The notes below the pieces were generated by a model. That model was not told where the DNA came from, searched no databases, and saw only the letters and a list, made by a program, of their open reading frames with translations. A DNA stretch of 64,000 bases from JACCZX01 sp963710675 (GTDB lineage Bacteria; Pseudomonadota; Gammaproteobacteria; Burkholderiales; Burkholderiaceae_F). Positions 42,730-50,645 of this stretch are shown piece after piece. The DNA lies in contig CAVQBE010000021.1 of NCBI GenBank assembly GCA_963710675.1, positions 1-64,000 on the forward strand. The letters run 5' to 3'. Both the position numbers and the translations under genes were made by a program. Position 1 is the stretch's first letter. Every line of letters begins with the position of its first letter.

Positions 42730-43167
42730 ATGACGAACTTCGATGACGTGCGCCAGGCGATTGAAAGGCACAACGCGAACGCGGTCCGTTGGTACGCCGC
42801 TGGTGACGTCGATTCGCTTGTCTCCATCTTTGCGGAAGACGCGTGGCAGATGCCGCCACATAGCCCACCGCTCGTTGGCCGGACCGCCATTCGCGACTTC
42901 TGGCGCAACGCGGTCAGCTGGGGGAAGTGGGAATTCATCCTAGAAACTAAAAGCGTTGATGCTAGCGGGCCGATCGCAGTGGAACGAGGAAAGTATGTCC
43001 TTCGGTTCACAGCGGGTTCCGGCGCACCGGCTGGCATGAGCTCGTTCGAAGACCGCGGCAACTACCTCGTTCACTGGCGCCAAGAAGCCGACAAGCAGTG
43101 GCGCGTCGTTGCTGACGCACCCGTGAGCGAACTTCCGTTGCAAGATGCAGGCATTGGCGACGCCTAA
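42730..43167 (+). CDS. Cassette 26: SnoaL-like/SgcJ-type protein
   Basis: 145 residues, NTF2-like: VRQAIERHNANAVRWYAAGD, SLVSIFAEDAWQMPPHSPPL, GRTAIRDFWRNAVSWGKWEF and NYLVHWRQEADKQWRVVADA. These small barrels bind ligands or act as ketosteroid-isomerase-like enzymes. It is the second NTF2-like protein of the array. Its stop lies in the attC left box. Confidence 0.88.
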   Translation: MTNFDDVRQAIERHNANAVRWYAAGDVDSLVSIFAEDAWQMPPHSPPLVGRTAIRDFWRNAVSWGKWEFILETKSVDASGPIAVERGKYVLRFTAGSGAPAGMSSFEDRGNYLVHWRQEADKQWRVVADAPVSELPLQDAGIGDA

Positions 43168-43221
43168 CCGTGCGCTACAGCGGACTCGCTGCGCTCGCCG
43201 CTGAAGGCGATATCGTTAGGT
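43162..43221 (+). repeat. attC site of cassette 26
   Basis: GCCTAAC at 43162 and GTTAGGT at 43215. The stem is CAGCGGACTCGCTGCG with CGCCGCTGAAGG. Confidence 0.84.
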
Positions 43222-43241
43222 CGCATATAGATGGAGGCGCC

Positions 43242-43901
43242 GTGAAATCATTGTTGAACGTTAGTTCTTTGGCCGTTACCGCGATCCTTGTTGTAACACT
43301 CCTCGCGTCCCATGACGCCTTCGCGCAAAGCTGCAAACCAGTTAACCAGCGCACAGGTGAGCTGGGCTGCTGGATTACAGCGAATGCGTCGCTTGGACAG
43401 TTGCCGCAGCAGCCAATTTTCTGGCACTTAGATACGTATCTGACCCGGGGCGAGGCTGAAGCCGCCAAAGGCCCACGTGGGACGATTGTGGAATCGCTCG
43501 GGAAGCTGTGGCTTCTTACGATCGACGTGGCCGGTTGGCGTCCGTCTGGCGGGCAGCGCATAGCGGAAATCGGTCCGCTTCCGGTGAGCGCAACGGCGAA
43601 CTACTCGGTGCAATACATGGAGGCCGTTTTCACGCCTGGCATGACGGCGCCTGCGCACCGGCATTCTGGTCCAGAGGCTTGGTACACGTTAACCGGCGAG
43701 ACGTGTTTGGAAACTCCTGAGGGCAAGATGGTGGGGCGAGCAGGCGGCTCGCATGTGATCGTGCCGGGCGGTCCGCCGATGCACCTCACGGCCACCGGCA
43801 CCGAGACTCGCCGTGCACTGGTTCTGATCCTGCATGATTCAACGCAGCCACCGACGACCATGGTGCACGACTGGGCGCCAAAGGGGTTGTGCCAAAAATG
43901 A
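43242..43901 (+). CDS. Cassette 27: secreted cupin protein
   Basis: 219 residues from GTG 43242 behind GGAGG. A signal peptide (LAVTAILVVTLLASHDAFAQ) precedes the mature part. A single cupin has histidines in APAHRHSGPEAWYTLTGETC and PGGPPMHLTATG, so metal binding is likely. Two early cysteines (QSCKPVN and LGCWITA) could form a disulfide. It is probably a periplasmic enzyme or binding protein; substrate unknown. Confidence 0.82.
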   Translation: MKSLLNVSSLAVTAILVVTLLASHDAFAQSCKPVNQRTGELGCWITANASLGQLPQQPIFWHLDTYLTRGEAEAAKGPRGTIVESLGKLWLLTIDVAGWRPSGGQRIAEIGPLPVSATANYSVQYMEAVFTPGMTAPAHRHSGPEAWYTLTGETCLETPEGKMVGRAGGSHVIVPGGPPMHLTATGTETRRALVLILHDSTQPPTTMVHDWAPKGLCQK

Positions 43902-43908
43902 GAGCCAA

Positions 43909-43969
43909 CCTAAACAGGCGTTTCAGCAGACACACGCAGTCTCTACGCTGCTGAACGCACACGTTAGGC
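43909..43969 (+). repeat. attC site of cassette 27 (weak left box)
   Basis: The left box is CCTAAAC near 43909; the right box is GTTAGGC at 43963. Stem halves TTTCAGCAGA/CTGCTGAACG are visible. Confidence 0.7.
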
Positions 43970-43998
43970 GGCACAGACTGTCTGTCGCGTCGCGAGCA

Positions 43999-44478
43999 AT
44001 GTTCTGGGACCCTCGCATGTCTCTTCCAGTCTCTTTTCGTACTCTTGGACCCTGCGATGCGACGTTGATGAGATCTGTCTTGTCCATGTTTGGCAAGGCG
44101 TTTTGTGAGGTGGAGACCTATAGTGACGCCCAGCCCAGCACGGGCTACTTGGAGGGTCTCCTTGGCAGGGACACTTTCATTGCTCTTGCCGCTTTGGAAG
44201 GCAATCAGGTTGTTGGAGGCGTCACCGCGTACGTGTTACCGAAATTTGAACAGGAGCGCAGCGAGATCTACATTTACGACTTAGCAGTGGCGGAGACGCA
44301 CAGGAGGCAAGGTGTCGCCACGGCGATGATCGCAGAGCTTCGGAGAATCGGCGCCTTACGCGGTGCCTATGTGATTTTCGTTCAGGCTGATTACGGCGAT
44401 GACCCGGCTATCGCGCTGTACACAAAACTGGGTGCTCGCGAGGATGTCATCCACTTCGACATTGCAACCGCGACATGA
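43999..44478 (+). CDS. Cassette 28: AAC(3)-I-like aminoglycoside N-acetyltransferase
   Basis: 159 residues, GNAT fold. The segment AYVLPKFEQERSEIYIYDLA and the stretch RRQGVATAMI (acetyl-CoA loop) then VQADYGDDPAIALYTKLGAR agree almost residue for residue with the AAC(3)-I enzymes of class 1 integrons, as I remember them. The N-terminal MRSVLSMFGKAFCEVETYS also aligns. These acetylate gentamicin-type aminoglycosides at the 3-amino group. Differences such as ERSEIY for PRSEIY mark it as a distinct variant. ATG 44017 is an alternative start. It has its own attC and is in the orientation of a mobile cassette. Confidence 0.9.
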   Translation: MFWDPRMSLPVSFRTLGPCDATLMRSVLSMFGKAFCEVETYSDAQPSTGYLEGLLGRDTFIALAALEGNQVVGGVTAYVLPKFEQERSEIYIYDLAVAETHRRQGVATAMIAELRRIGALRGAYVIFVQADYGDDPAIALYTKLGAREDVIHFDIATAT

Positions 44479-44535
44479 TGTCGCCTTCAACGGCATGCCG
44501 CGCACGCCCCGCGCGCCAGCGATATCGGCAGTGCC

Positions 44536-44617
44536 GGCTAACCGCTTGTTCAACCGGACCCGCCGGCAAGCAGCATCTCGTTCGAGCGTCGGTGGCCGGT
44601 TAACTCGGACGTTCGGC
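44536..44617 (+). repeat. attC site of cassette 28 (aac cassette)
   Basis: GGCTAAC at 44536 and GTTCGGC at 44611, 82 bp. The right box has an A-to-C change, which may lower activity. Confidence 0.75.
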
Positions 44618-44679
44618 CGCGGACCTTCGACATGGCGCTAGGTCAAGAATCAGTTTTCAATCCACCTGAGGAGCTCTCC

Positions 44680-45648
44680 GTGTTGCGACGTTCAATGCTG
44701 GTCATGGTCACGTGTGCTCTCCTGGGGTCGGTTGAGGTGGCAAGGGCACAGCAGCCCGCTTCGCCAGCAAGGATCGCCTTTCTCGGACCCACGACGCCCC
44801 TCTTGGAGGTGTTCCGCAAAGCGCTGACCGCAATCGGATATCAAGATGGACGCGACGTCATCATTGAGTCAAGTTGGCCTGCCGGCGATCGGCTGGACTT
44901 GATGACCGAAGCCGCAGCGAGCTTGTTGGCTCGCAAACCAGCAGTACTGGTGGCAGTAGGTGCGACCGCAGCGCGTGCCGCCAAGGGCATCACTCAGGAT
45001 GTGCCCGTCGTGTTCGAAGTCGTCGTCGACCCCGTTGCGACCGGGATCGTTCCAAGTCTGGTCATGCCCGGAGGGAACGTCACCGGATCTACGACCTTCG
45101 ATCCACAGTTTGCGACCAGTCAACTCCAACTGCTCAGATCCCTCCTGCCTAACCTGGCACGCGTTGCCTTACTCGGTGATGCCGGCGCTGCGCCTAGCCT
45201 GTTTCAGTCCGTCGAGGAGGCTGCGCAGACGGTTGGACTCGAAACACTGAGTCTCAAAGTGGAGCGGTCACCGAATCCAGACTTCGATGCAGCCTTCGCG
45301 ACTGCCGTGAAGGAACGCGCGAGCGCGATTCTTGTGCTCTCCACCCCTGTGACAACACCGCATCGCAAGCGCATTGCCGAACTCGCCGTTAAGCATCGAC
45401 TGCCGACACTTTCGCCGCGGGACCACGCGGATGCGGAAGGTTTGCTGTGCTTTGGTACCAGTTTTGTCGAAGCGACGAGGCACTCAGCGATTTATGTGAG
45501 CAAGATACTCAAAGGGGCCAAACCAGCTGAGCTTCCTGTTGAGCGAGTTTCCCGGCATGAGTTGATCGTGAATCTCAAAGCGGCGCGCGACCTGGGCATC
45601 ACGGTGCCTCCGTCGATCCTCAGTAGTGCCAGCCAAGTAGTTCAGTAG
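44680..45648 (+). CDS. Cassette 29: ABC transporter substrate-binding protein
   Basis: 322 residues from GTG 44680. A signal peptide (SMLVMVTCALLGSVEVARAQ) precedes a periplasmic binding-protein fold of the TrpX/YtfQ-like group: RIAFLGPTTPLLEVFRKALT, IGYQDGRDVIIESSWPAGD, VLVAVGATAARAAKGIT, DPVATGIVPSLVMPGGNVTG and PTLSPRDHADAEGLL. No permease or ATPase gene is beside it, so it is an orphan. Genes of this type are often carried in large numbers by Burkholderiales-like soil bacteria. Confidence 0.88.
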   Translation: MLRRSMLVMVTCALLGSVEVARAQQPASPARIAFLGPTTPLLEVFRKALTAIGYQDGRDVIIESSWPAGDRLDLMTEAAASLLARKPAVLVAVGATAARAAKGITQDVPVVFEVVVDPVATGIVPSLVMPGGNVTGSTTFDPQFATSQLQLLRSLLPNLARVALLGDAGAAPSLFQSVEEAAQTVGLETLSLKVERSPNPDFDAAFATAVKERASAILVLSTPVTTPHRKRIAELAVKHRLPTLSPRDHADAEGLLCFGTSFVEATRHSAIYVSKILKGAKPAELPVERVSRHELIVNLKAARDLGITVPPSILSSASQVVQ

Positions 45649-45680
45649 CCCGCGACGGTTCAATTGCAGCATGCGCCGCA

Positions 45681-45687
45681 GCCTAAC
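45681..45687 (+). repeat. attC remnant between cassettes 29 and 30
   Basis: GCCTAAC is followed by only 36 bp before the next start. No stem or GTTRRRY box is present. Confidence 0.45.
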
Positions 45688-45723
45688 CCGTCGCTCAAGT
45701 CAATCCGCACACCAGTAGAACTC

Positions 45724-46098
45724 ATGTTTGATCATGTCAAATTCGGGGTCAGCGACTACGCAGCGAGCAAAGCGTTCTTCCTCAGCGCACTCGAAACGCT
45801 CGGCGTTGCTGTTGTGTCGGAAGGGCCGCCTACGTACGGTGTCGAGCTCAGCCCTAAGGGTAAGGCGTCGTTGTGCCTGTACCAAACCGAGGAGAAGCCG
45901 GCGCATCTTCACCTGGCTTTCACGGCCGACACTCGCCAGCAAGTCGAAGCTTTCCATCGCGCGGCTCTGGCAGCCGGTGGCAAAGACAATGGCGCGCCCG
46001 GTCTGCGCCCGCACTACCACGCGAACTACTATGCAGCCTTCGTCATTGGCCCGGACGGGCACAACATCGAAGTGGTTTGCCACGAACCCGAGGTCTAA
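45724..46098 (+). CDS. Cassette 30: VOC family protein
   Basis: 124 residues, a single VOC module: FDHVKFGVSDYAASKAFFLS with first metal His, HLHLAFTADTRQQVEAFHRA with the second, and YYAAFVIGPDGHNIEVVCHE with the C-terminal Glu. This layout matches glyoxalase-like lyases. It is the last recognisable array gene; the stop reads GTCTAAG, like a decayed attC box. Confidence 0.88.
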   Translation: MFDHVKFGVSDYAASKAFFLSALETLGVAVVSEGPPTYGVELSPKGKASLCLYQTEEKPAHLHLAFTADTRQQVEAFHRAALAAGGKDNGAPGLRPHYHANYYAAFVIGPDGHNIEVVCHEPEV

Positions 46099-46400
46099 GA
46101 CTTCCTCGCGATACGCATCTCGAACAGCCGCGTTGAAGTTCCGCTTCGAGCACTCTAGGCTCTGCCGGCGATCGTGTCGGAACCTAAGGTCCCGTGCAGT
46201 GATGGAGCGCCTGGGCATGGTCAACGCGAAGCAGGATTTCGATCGCATCCCGGCGTGCCTCAGGCCACGCACTGCGTCAGCACTGCCTGTATCGGGTCAC
46301 TCGTGCTCAATGGAGCCGGAAGGCCGCCTAAAGGAGAATTCGCGTGGACGAGTCCCAGGTCCTCAGCGCTACACCCTGACTCGTCGACGAGAGCTAAGCG
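46099..46400. other. Right boundary of array, nothing recognised
   Basis: This 302-bp region lies between the last cassette and the convergent EEP gene. It contains isolated GTCTAAG and GCCTAAA motifs but no GTTRRRY box with a matching stem. It could be decayed cassette DNA. No gene is credible in it. Confidence 0.5.
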
Positions 46401-47465
46401 CTAAGACACAGCGGGCGTGCTCCGCTCAAGTGTCTCGTGCGCTTCCCCTTTATCGGTTGTGCTGGGACGAGGTGCCTCTTGCTCATCGGTAGCCTGCGGT
46501 TCGTAACTCAACACGATATGGACCGGAAAGTGATCCGATCCGACATAGCCGAGGCGCCGCATGCGAACGAGGCGGAAGTGGCTTGAGTGAAACACGTGAT
46601 CGATAGGCACGCGGAATCCTGGATACCGCGCGTGGAACGTACTGACGAAGCCACGACCCTTGCGAGGCTCGACCAACCGGCTGATTTTCTGAAACAACCG
46701 AGTGGATCGCGACCAGGCGACATCGTTCAGATCACCACAGACCACAATGGGACCTGTCGCCTCCGATACTCGGCGCCCCACCTTTAGCAAAGCCGAGTCG
46801 CGCTCGCTTGACTCGTCGCTTTCTCCGGGTACCGGCGGTGGCGGGTGAACGCAGTGAAGCCACACGCGCACTCCATTACGCAGGACAACTTTCGCCTGTA
46901 TCGAAGGATTATCTGGCTTCACTAGAAAGTCGACCGCAGCATCCACCAACTCAAGCCGCGAACGAAGCAGCAATCCATACGTGTTCGACAACGGATGGCG
47001 AACAACATACGGATAAGACGTGGCCAGTGCATCCAATCTTGCATCCCACCACGCATCCACTTCGCAAAAAAGCACGACGTCTGGGTCTGCCTCACGAATT
47101 TGCGACAAGACCCGATCCGACTGACGGTTGGTTTGCAATATGTTGGCAACCACCAGTGAAAGCCGAATCGAAGGATCGGAGGATTGACTTTGCTGGACTT
47201 CACGTGGAGCCAGCGTGGTGTAGCGCCACACCAGCGCTCCCTGGAATACCGCCACCGCAACAAGCGCGATCGTGAATAGATTTTGCGGCCACGCGAGTGC
47301 ATGCGTGCCAACACTCCACGCGACCAGCGCACCCACCGCCAGGATGAACAGTTGCAGGCGCGGGAAATCCCAAATCCTGACCCACCAGACTTTCGAGCGC
47401 GTAAGTGACAGCAGCGTCGCAACGATGACGAGGGTGCCTACTACGATCGACAGGATGCTCAGCAT
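46401..47465 (-). CDS. Membrane-anchored endonuclease/exonuclease/phosphatase family protein
   Basis: 354 residues. Three N-terminal helices (ILSIVVGTLVIVATLLSL, LFILAVGALVAWSVG, LFTIALVAVAVFQGAL) are followed by an EEP domain. EEP motifs are LSLVVANILQTNRQ, DPDVVLFCEVDAWW (metal Glu), VVCGDLNDVAWS (D-x-N) and YVGSDHFPVHIVL (S-D-H). The domain faces the periplasm or cytoplasm, depending on topology. It probably hydrolyses a phosphodiester; such proteins are usually of unknown substrate. The start is the first ATG. Confidence 0.88.
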   Translation of the reverse strand: MLSILSIVVGTLVIVATLLSLTRSKVWWVRIWDFPRLQLFILAVGALVAWSVGTHALAWPQNLFTIALVAVAVFQGALVWRYTTLAPREVQQSQSSDPSIRLSLVVANILQTNRQSDRVLSQIREADPDVVLFCEVDAWWDARLDALATSYPYVVRHPLSNTYGLLLRSRLELVDAAVDFLVKPDNPSIQAKVVLRNGVRVWLHCVHPPPPVPGESDESSERDSALLKVGRRVSEATGPIVVCGDLNDVAWSRSTRLFQKISRLVEPRKGRGFVSTFHARYPGFRVPIDHVFHSSHFRLVRMRRLGYVGSDHFPVHIVLSYEPQATDEQEAPRPSTTDKGEAHETLERSTPAVS

Positions 47466-47519
47466 CGCGAATTCACGTCCAAGTCCAACCGGACACTCTA
47501 GGCGAGATTCATACCCGGC

Positions 47520-48698
47520 TCATGCTGTCGCTTGCCGTGCTACTCGCCGACGACGTAGGCTCAGCCAGACGATAGCCGCAGCGATCGCAACGACCGGCAC
47601 CAGCGCGCCAAGGTTCAGCCACGTCCAGCCCTTGGTCGTGATCATCGCTCCCGATCCAAAAGACGTCAGCGCCATCGTCGTGAAGACACAGAAGTCCATT
47701 GCCGCCTGCGCCGTCGTTTTCTCCTCCGGCTCGTAAGCCTGCGTCAGCAAGGTCGTGCCACCGATGTAAAGGAAGTTCCACCCGACGCCAAGCATGAACA
47801 GCGCACCCAAAAATTGCATCAGATCGACGCCCGACAATGCGACCGCGATGCATGCGATGTAAAGGACCACACCCGCACTAAGAATCGACGTGATACCAAA
47901 CCGCTTTATCAACGACCCGGTAAAAAAACTTGGAACGAACATGCCGAGAACGTGCCACTCGAGCACGAGGGCGGCGCTGTGGAACGGATGCGCGTGCTGG
48001 GCCATCGCAATGGGTGTCGCCGCCATCAGAAGGTTCATGACGCCGTAGCCGAGCGCGCATGCCGTTACTGCGACGATGAACACCGGCTGACCGGCAATCA
48101 TGCTGAGCTTGCGGCCTGGGTGCGATGCGCTTGGCAACGCAAGTGCGGGAAAGTTAATGAACGAAATGACGAACAGCGACAACACTGCGACAGCGACCAG
48201 TGCTGCATACACTCCTGCGAACGGCACGGGCAATAGCTCTCGCGTCACGCTGGCCAGGCTGGGACCCGCTACAGCGCCGAGGATTCCACCTGCCAGCACC
48301 CACGAAATTGCCCGCTCTCTGAAGGCCGGAGTTACAAGCTCCGTAGCGGCGAAGCGATACAACGCTGCGTTGGCGTTGTAGTACCCAGCGACGGTGGTCG
48401 CAAAAACCAGCAGCCAAAACTGGCCTACAAGTGCAGCGTATGCGCATAGAGCGGTGGACGCTGCGGCGATGCAAAGGCCCAGCTGAAATGCACGCTTGCG
48501 GCCCCATCGCCGCTGGTGACGTGCGACCAGCCCAGTGAATATCGCGCCGCCAACGACGTATCCCATAATGGGTAACGTTGCCATCCACGGCACCGGAGCC
48601 AGGCTCAGGCCCACCAGACCATTGATCGCGATAAAGGCAACGTTATTGGTGAGGAACAGGCCTTGGCACAGCGTCAGAAGAATCAGTTGAAAATTCAT
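47520..48698 (-). CDS. MFS transporter
   Basis: 392 residues from ATG 48698, about twelve membrane helices. LILLTLCQGLFLTNNVAFIA opens the protein; the loop-2 motif appears as RHQRRWGRKRAFQLG; ERAISWVLAGGILGAVAGPS is the antiporter-like helix 5 region. It resembles multidrug or sugar-efflux MFS permeases, substrate unknown. It sits 54 bp upstream of the EEP gene on the same strand and is divergent from the DOPA-dioxygenase fragment. Confidence 0.9.
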   Translation of the reverse strand: MNFQLILLTLCQGLFLTNNVAFIAINGLVGLSLAPVPWMATLPIMGYVVGGAIFTGLVARHQRRWGRKRAFQLGLCIAAASTALCAYAALVGQFWLLVFATTVAGYYNANAALYRFAATELVTPAFRERAISWVLAGGILGAVAGPSLASVTRELLPVPFAGVYAALVAVAVLSLFVISFINFPALALPSASHPGRKLSMIAGQPVFIVAVTACALGYGVMNLLMAATPIAMAQHAHPFHSAALVLEWHVLGMFVPSFFTGSLIKRFGITSILSAGVVLYIACIAVALSGVDLMQFLGALFMLGVGWNFLYIGGTTLLTQAYEPEEKTTAQAAMDFCVFTTMALTSFGSGAMITTKGWTWLNLGALVPVVAIAAAIVWLSLRRRRVARQATA

Positions 48699-48736
48699 GC
48701 GTGACTGTAACGGCCGCAGATGTCGGGAGGTGTTTG

Positions 48737-48934
48737 GTGACTGATGAACTGCATCCATACCACGCTCACATCTATTTCGATGCGCATCAGCGTGCGGCGG
48801 CTGATCAACTTCATCGAATGCTGTCTGAACGCAAGGGCACGGGGAATCTGAAGAGTGTCATCTTCGTGGGCGAGGCACGTGAGAAACTTGTAGGGAATCG
48901 CGGCGTAGGGCGCTTTGGCAAGTCCGACTTCTAG
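48737..48934 (+). pseudogene. Truncated DOPA 4,5-dioxygenase-like fragment
   Basis: The N-terminal ELHPYHAHIYFDAHQRAAAD carries the conserved YHAHxYFD motif of the DOPA dioxygenase family, whose members are about 110 residues. After residue 35 the similarity stops and a different tail (NLKSVIFVGEAREKLVGNRG) ends at 48934. The gene is therefore truncated or recombined. GTG 48737 is a plausible start, divergent from the MFS gene. Confidence 0.5.
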
Positions 48935-49012
48935 CTTCGCGTCGCCATCGCGGCAACAAATTTTCGATCAGTCGGCAAGCCCTTTCAGAAACCAAAATCA
49001 GGCCGACGTCCT

Positions 49013-49276
49013 TTACTTGTCGCCCTGCACGACTGCGATGCGCCTCCGTAACTGCGCAGCGTCACTTGCATCTCCCGCTTTCTCCGCAAGCGCGAGCTGG
49101 ACCTTCAGCCACGCCAGCAGCGGACGACGCCAGCCCTGCGCCGACGCGGTGTCAGCCGCGAGCGCGATCGCTGCGGGATTGGCGCGACCTGCTTGAAACA
49201 GCACGCCGATCGCAACCAGTCTGGATAACGGATCCTCGATTGCGCGCAGCGCGCCGACGGTGTTATCTGCACTCAT
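49013..49276 (-). CDS. Distal part of the lipid-transport lipoprotein, or separate small protein
   Basis: 87 residues: MSADNTVGALRAIEDPLSRL, then GRANPAAIALAADTASAQGW and an Ala-rich amphipathic helix. The ATG overlaps the stop of the upstream lipoprotein (ATGA). The sequence reads as a natural C-terminal continuation of that helical protein, so the two may be one gene broken by an indel near 49275. No family is recognised. Confidence 0.5.
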   Translation of the reverse strand: MSADNTVGALRAIEDPLSRLVAIGVLFQAGRANPAAIALAADTASAQGWRRPLLAWLKVQLALAEKAGDASDAAQLRRRIAVVQGDK

Positions 49277-49674
49277 GCGGCGGAAGCGATTGCGCGATGC
49301 TGTTCCGGCAGGAGCGCAATGTCCTGCGACTGCACACGTGCGGCCAGATAGTCCGCATAGGCACGCTCGGGTGCAGCGCTGTCCGGCCTGAGTTTTTCGA
49401 AACCTTCGCACGGCTCGAACACAAGGCTGGCCACGCGCGCGGCGCAGCGCACGAGCTCGGCGCGGCCGAGCAGATCAATGCGACCGGTGCGTGCAATCTC
49501 GCTGCGTGCACGCTCGAAGTCGCTGGCGGCGAGCCGCGTATCGCCAGTGAGGTAGGCAGCCACCGCGTGGTCTATCGCGGTCTTCGCATTCGATTCCCAA
49601 TCAGGAACTGGTGGGCCACTCGCGCATGCACCAATCAACGCACCAACGATCGCAAGCGCTACGGCGTTCCTCAT
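49273..49674 (-). CDS. Lipoprotein of MlaE/MlaD cluster
   Basis: 133 residues with a lipoprotein signal (LAIVGALIGACASGPP, lipobox IGAC). The mature part is helical and TPR-like (DHAVAAYLTGDTRLAASDFE, RARSEIARTGRIDLLGRAEL). It begins within the 3' end of the MCE-domain gene. Auxiliary lipoproteins in such clusters help lipid transfer at the outer membrane, inferred from context. Confidence 0.7.
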   Translation of the reverse strand: MRNAVALAIVGALIGACASGPPVPDWESNAKTAIDHAVAAYLTGDTRLAASDFERARSEIARTGRIDLLGRAELVRCAARVASLVFEPCEGFEKLRPDSAAPERAYADYLAARVQSQDIALLPEQHRAIASAA

Positions 49675-50627
49675 GGCAGCTTCAATTTCGGGTCTCGCGC
49701 GAACGGCCAGCGCCGATTCACTTCGTCGATCATCCGACTGACCTTGCGCAGACTCGTATCGACTTCGGCGCGCAGCGCCGCGAGATCCGTGGTCGCGGCG
49801 CGCGCATTGCCGGCTGCCACCTGCGCGTCCTCGAGAATCGAGTCGACTTTCTTCAAGCTGGTCCGCGCATCGGTGAGTGCTGCATTCAGCTGCACGATCG
49901 CGGCGCGCGCTTCGGGCACAAGGCCCTCAGGGCCGAACGCCTGAGCATCCACCTTGGCCGCGAGCCCGTCGACTCGGGCGAGCAATGCGTTGGTGCGATC
50001 GAGCGCGGTCACCACCTTCTTTGCATCGGCCTCATTGCCAAGCAACATGCCGAGCGCACCACCCGGCCCTTTAAGCTTTTCCGTGACGTCGCGCACGTTG
50101 CCAAGGCTCGCAGCGAGAGACGACTCTTGCGCGGTCAGCGCTCGCAGGTTGCTGACGAGCTCGCGCATGTCGGCTACCAGTCGCGGAATCTCGGCCGTTG
50201 CATCGCCGACCAGCACTTTGCGCTCCGCGCCGTCTGGAAGCTGCGGGTCGGACAAAATTCCGCTGAATGCCTTCAGCGCGGTATTGCCCAGCAGCCCGCG
50301 CGTGAGCGTGAACACGCTGGATGTTCGTAACCAGCGGGCATCCTTGCGCGGCACATCGATGATGATCCGTGTTACTCCATCTTCGGCGAGTTCGATGCGC
50401 CGCACTCGTCCGACTGGAAAACCGGAGAACGTAAGGTCCATGCCGACCGCGACGCCTTCCGAATCGTCCGCTATCAAGACCAGCCGCTGCGATTCTTCAA
50501 ACGCGCCGCGCGCGTAGAGCAGATACACCACCGTGCCCGCGATCAACAGAAACAACAGCACTAGCAGCAAGGCTGCCTTGAACTCGACGTGGGCGGCGGG
50601 TCGTGGCGCTGAGGGTTCTTCTTTCAT
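49671..50627 (-). CDS. mlaD: MlaD/MCE-domain lipid-transport protein
   Basis: 318 residues from ATG 50627 (an ATG at 50642 also fits). One N-terminal helix (ALLLVLLFLLIAGTVVYLLY) anchors it. The MCE domain follows: VLIADDSEGVAVGMDLTFSG, FPVGRVRRIELAEDG and LTRGLLGNTALKAF. A long helical tail (residues about 150-310) with many Ala/Leu heptads may form the transport needle. It works with the permease MlaE to move phospholipids between membranes. The stop overlaps the lipoprotein start by 4 bp. Confidence 0.9.
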   Translation of the reverse strand: MKEEPSAPRPAAHVEFKAALLLVLLFLLIAGTVVYLLYARGAFEESQRLVLIADDSEGVAVGMDLTFSGFPVGRVRRIELAEDGVTRIIIDVPRKDARWLRTSSVFTLTRGLLGNTALKAFSGILSDPQLPDGAERKVLVGDATAEIPRLVADMRELVSNLRALTAQESSLAASLGNVRDVTEKLKGPGGALGMLLGNEADAKKVVTALDRTNALLARVDGLAAKVDAQAFGPEGLVPEARAAIVQLNAALTDARTSLKKVDSILEDAQVAAGNARAATTDLAALRAEVDTSLRKVSRMIDEVNRRWPFARDPKLKLP

Positions 50628-50645
50628 CGCAGCCACATACACATC

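Larger units (their letters stand above)
27115..46098 (+). mobile_element. Integron cassette array with attI-like site but no integrase
   Basis: About 30 short genes, all on the + strand, are separated by imperfect inverted repeats that begin with RYYYAAC and end with GTTRRRY, the two halves of the integrase crossover site. I count 24 recognisable sites and at least four truncated ones. At the left are a LexA-like box and an attI-like site. No tyrosine recombinase is encoded anywhere in the window. Such clusters are called CALINs, or, if attI is accepted, an integron with deleted intI. Many attC sites are nearly identical, the hallmark of a resident chromosomal integron. Right of 46098 no more sites are seen. 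Confidence 0.9.

Noticed and set aside
27605..44617. The repeated 60-bp attC elements considered as CRISPR repeats
   Set aside because: Spacing is gene-sized and variable, each repeat is an imperfect palindrome with crossover boxes, and no cas genes are present.
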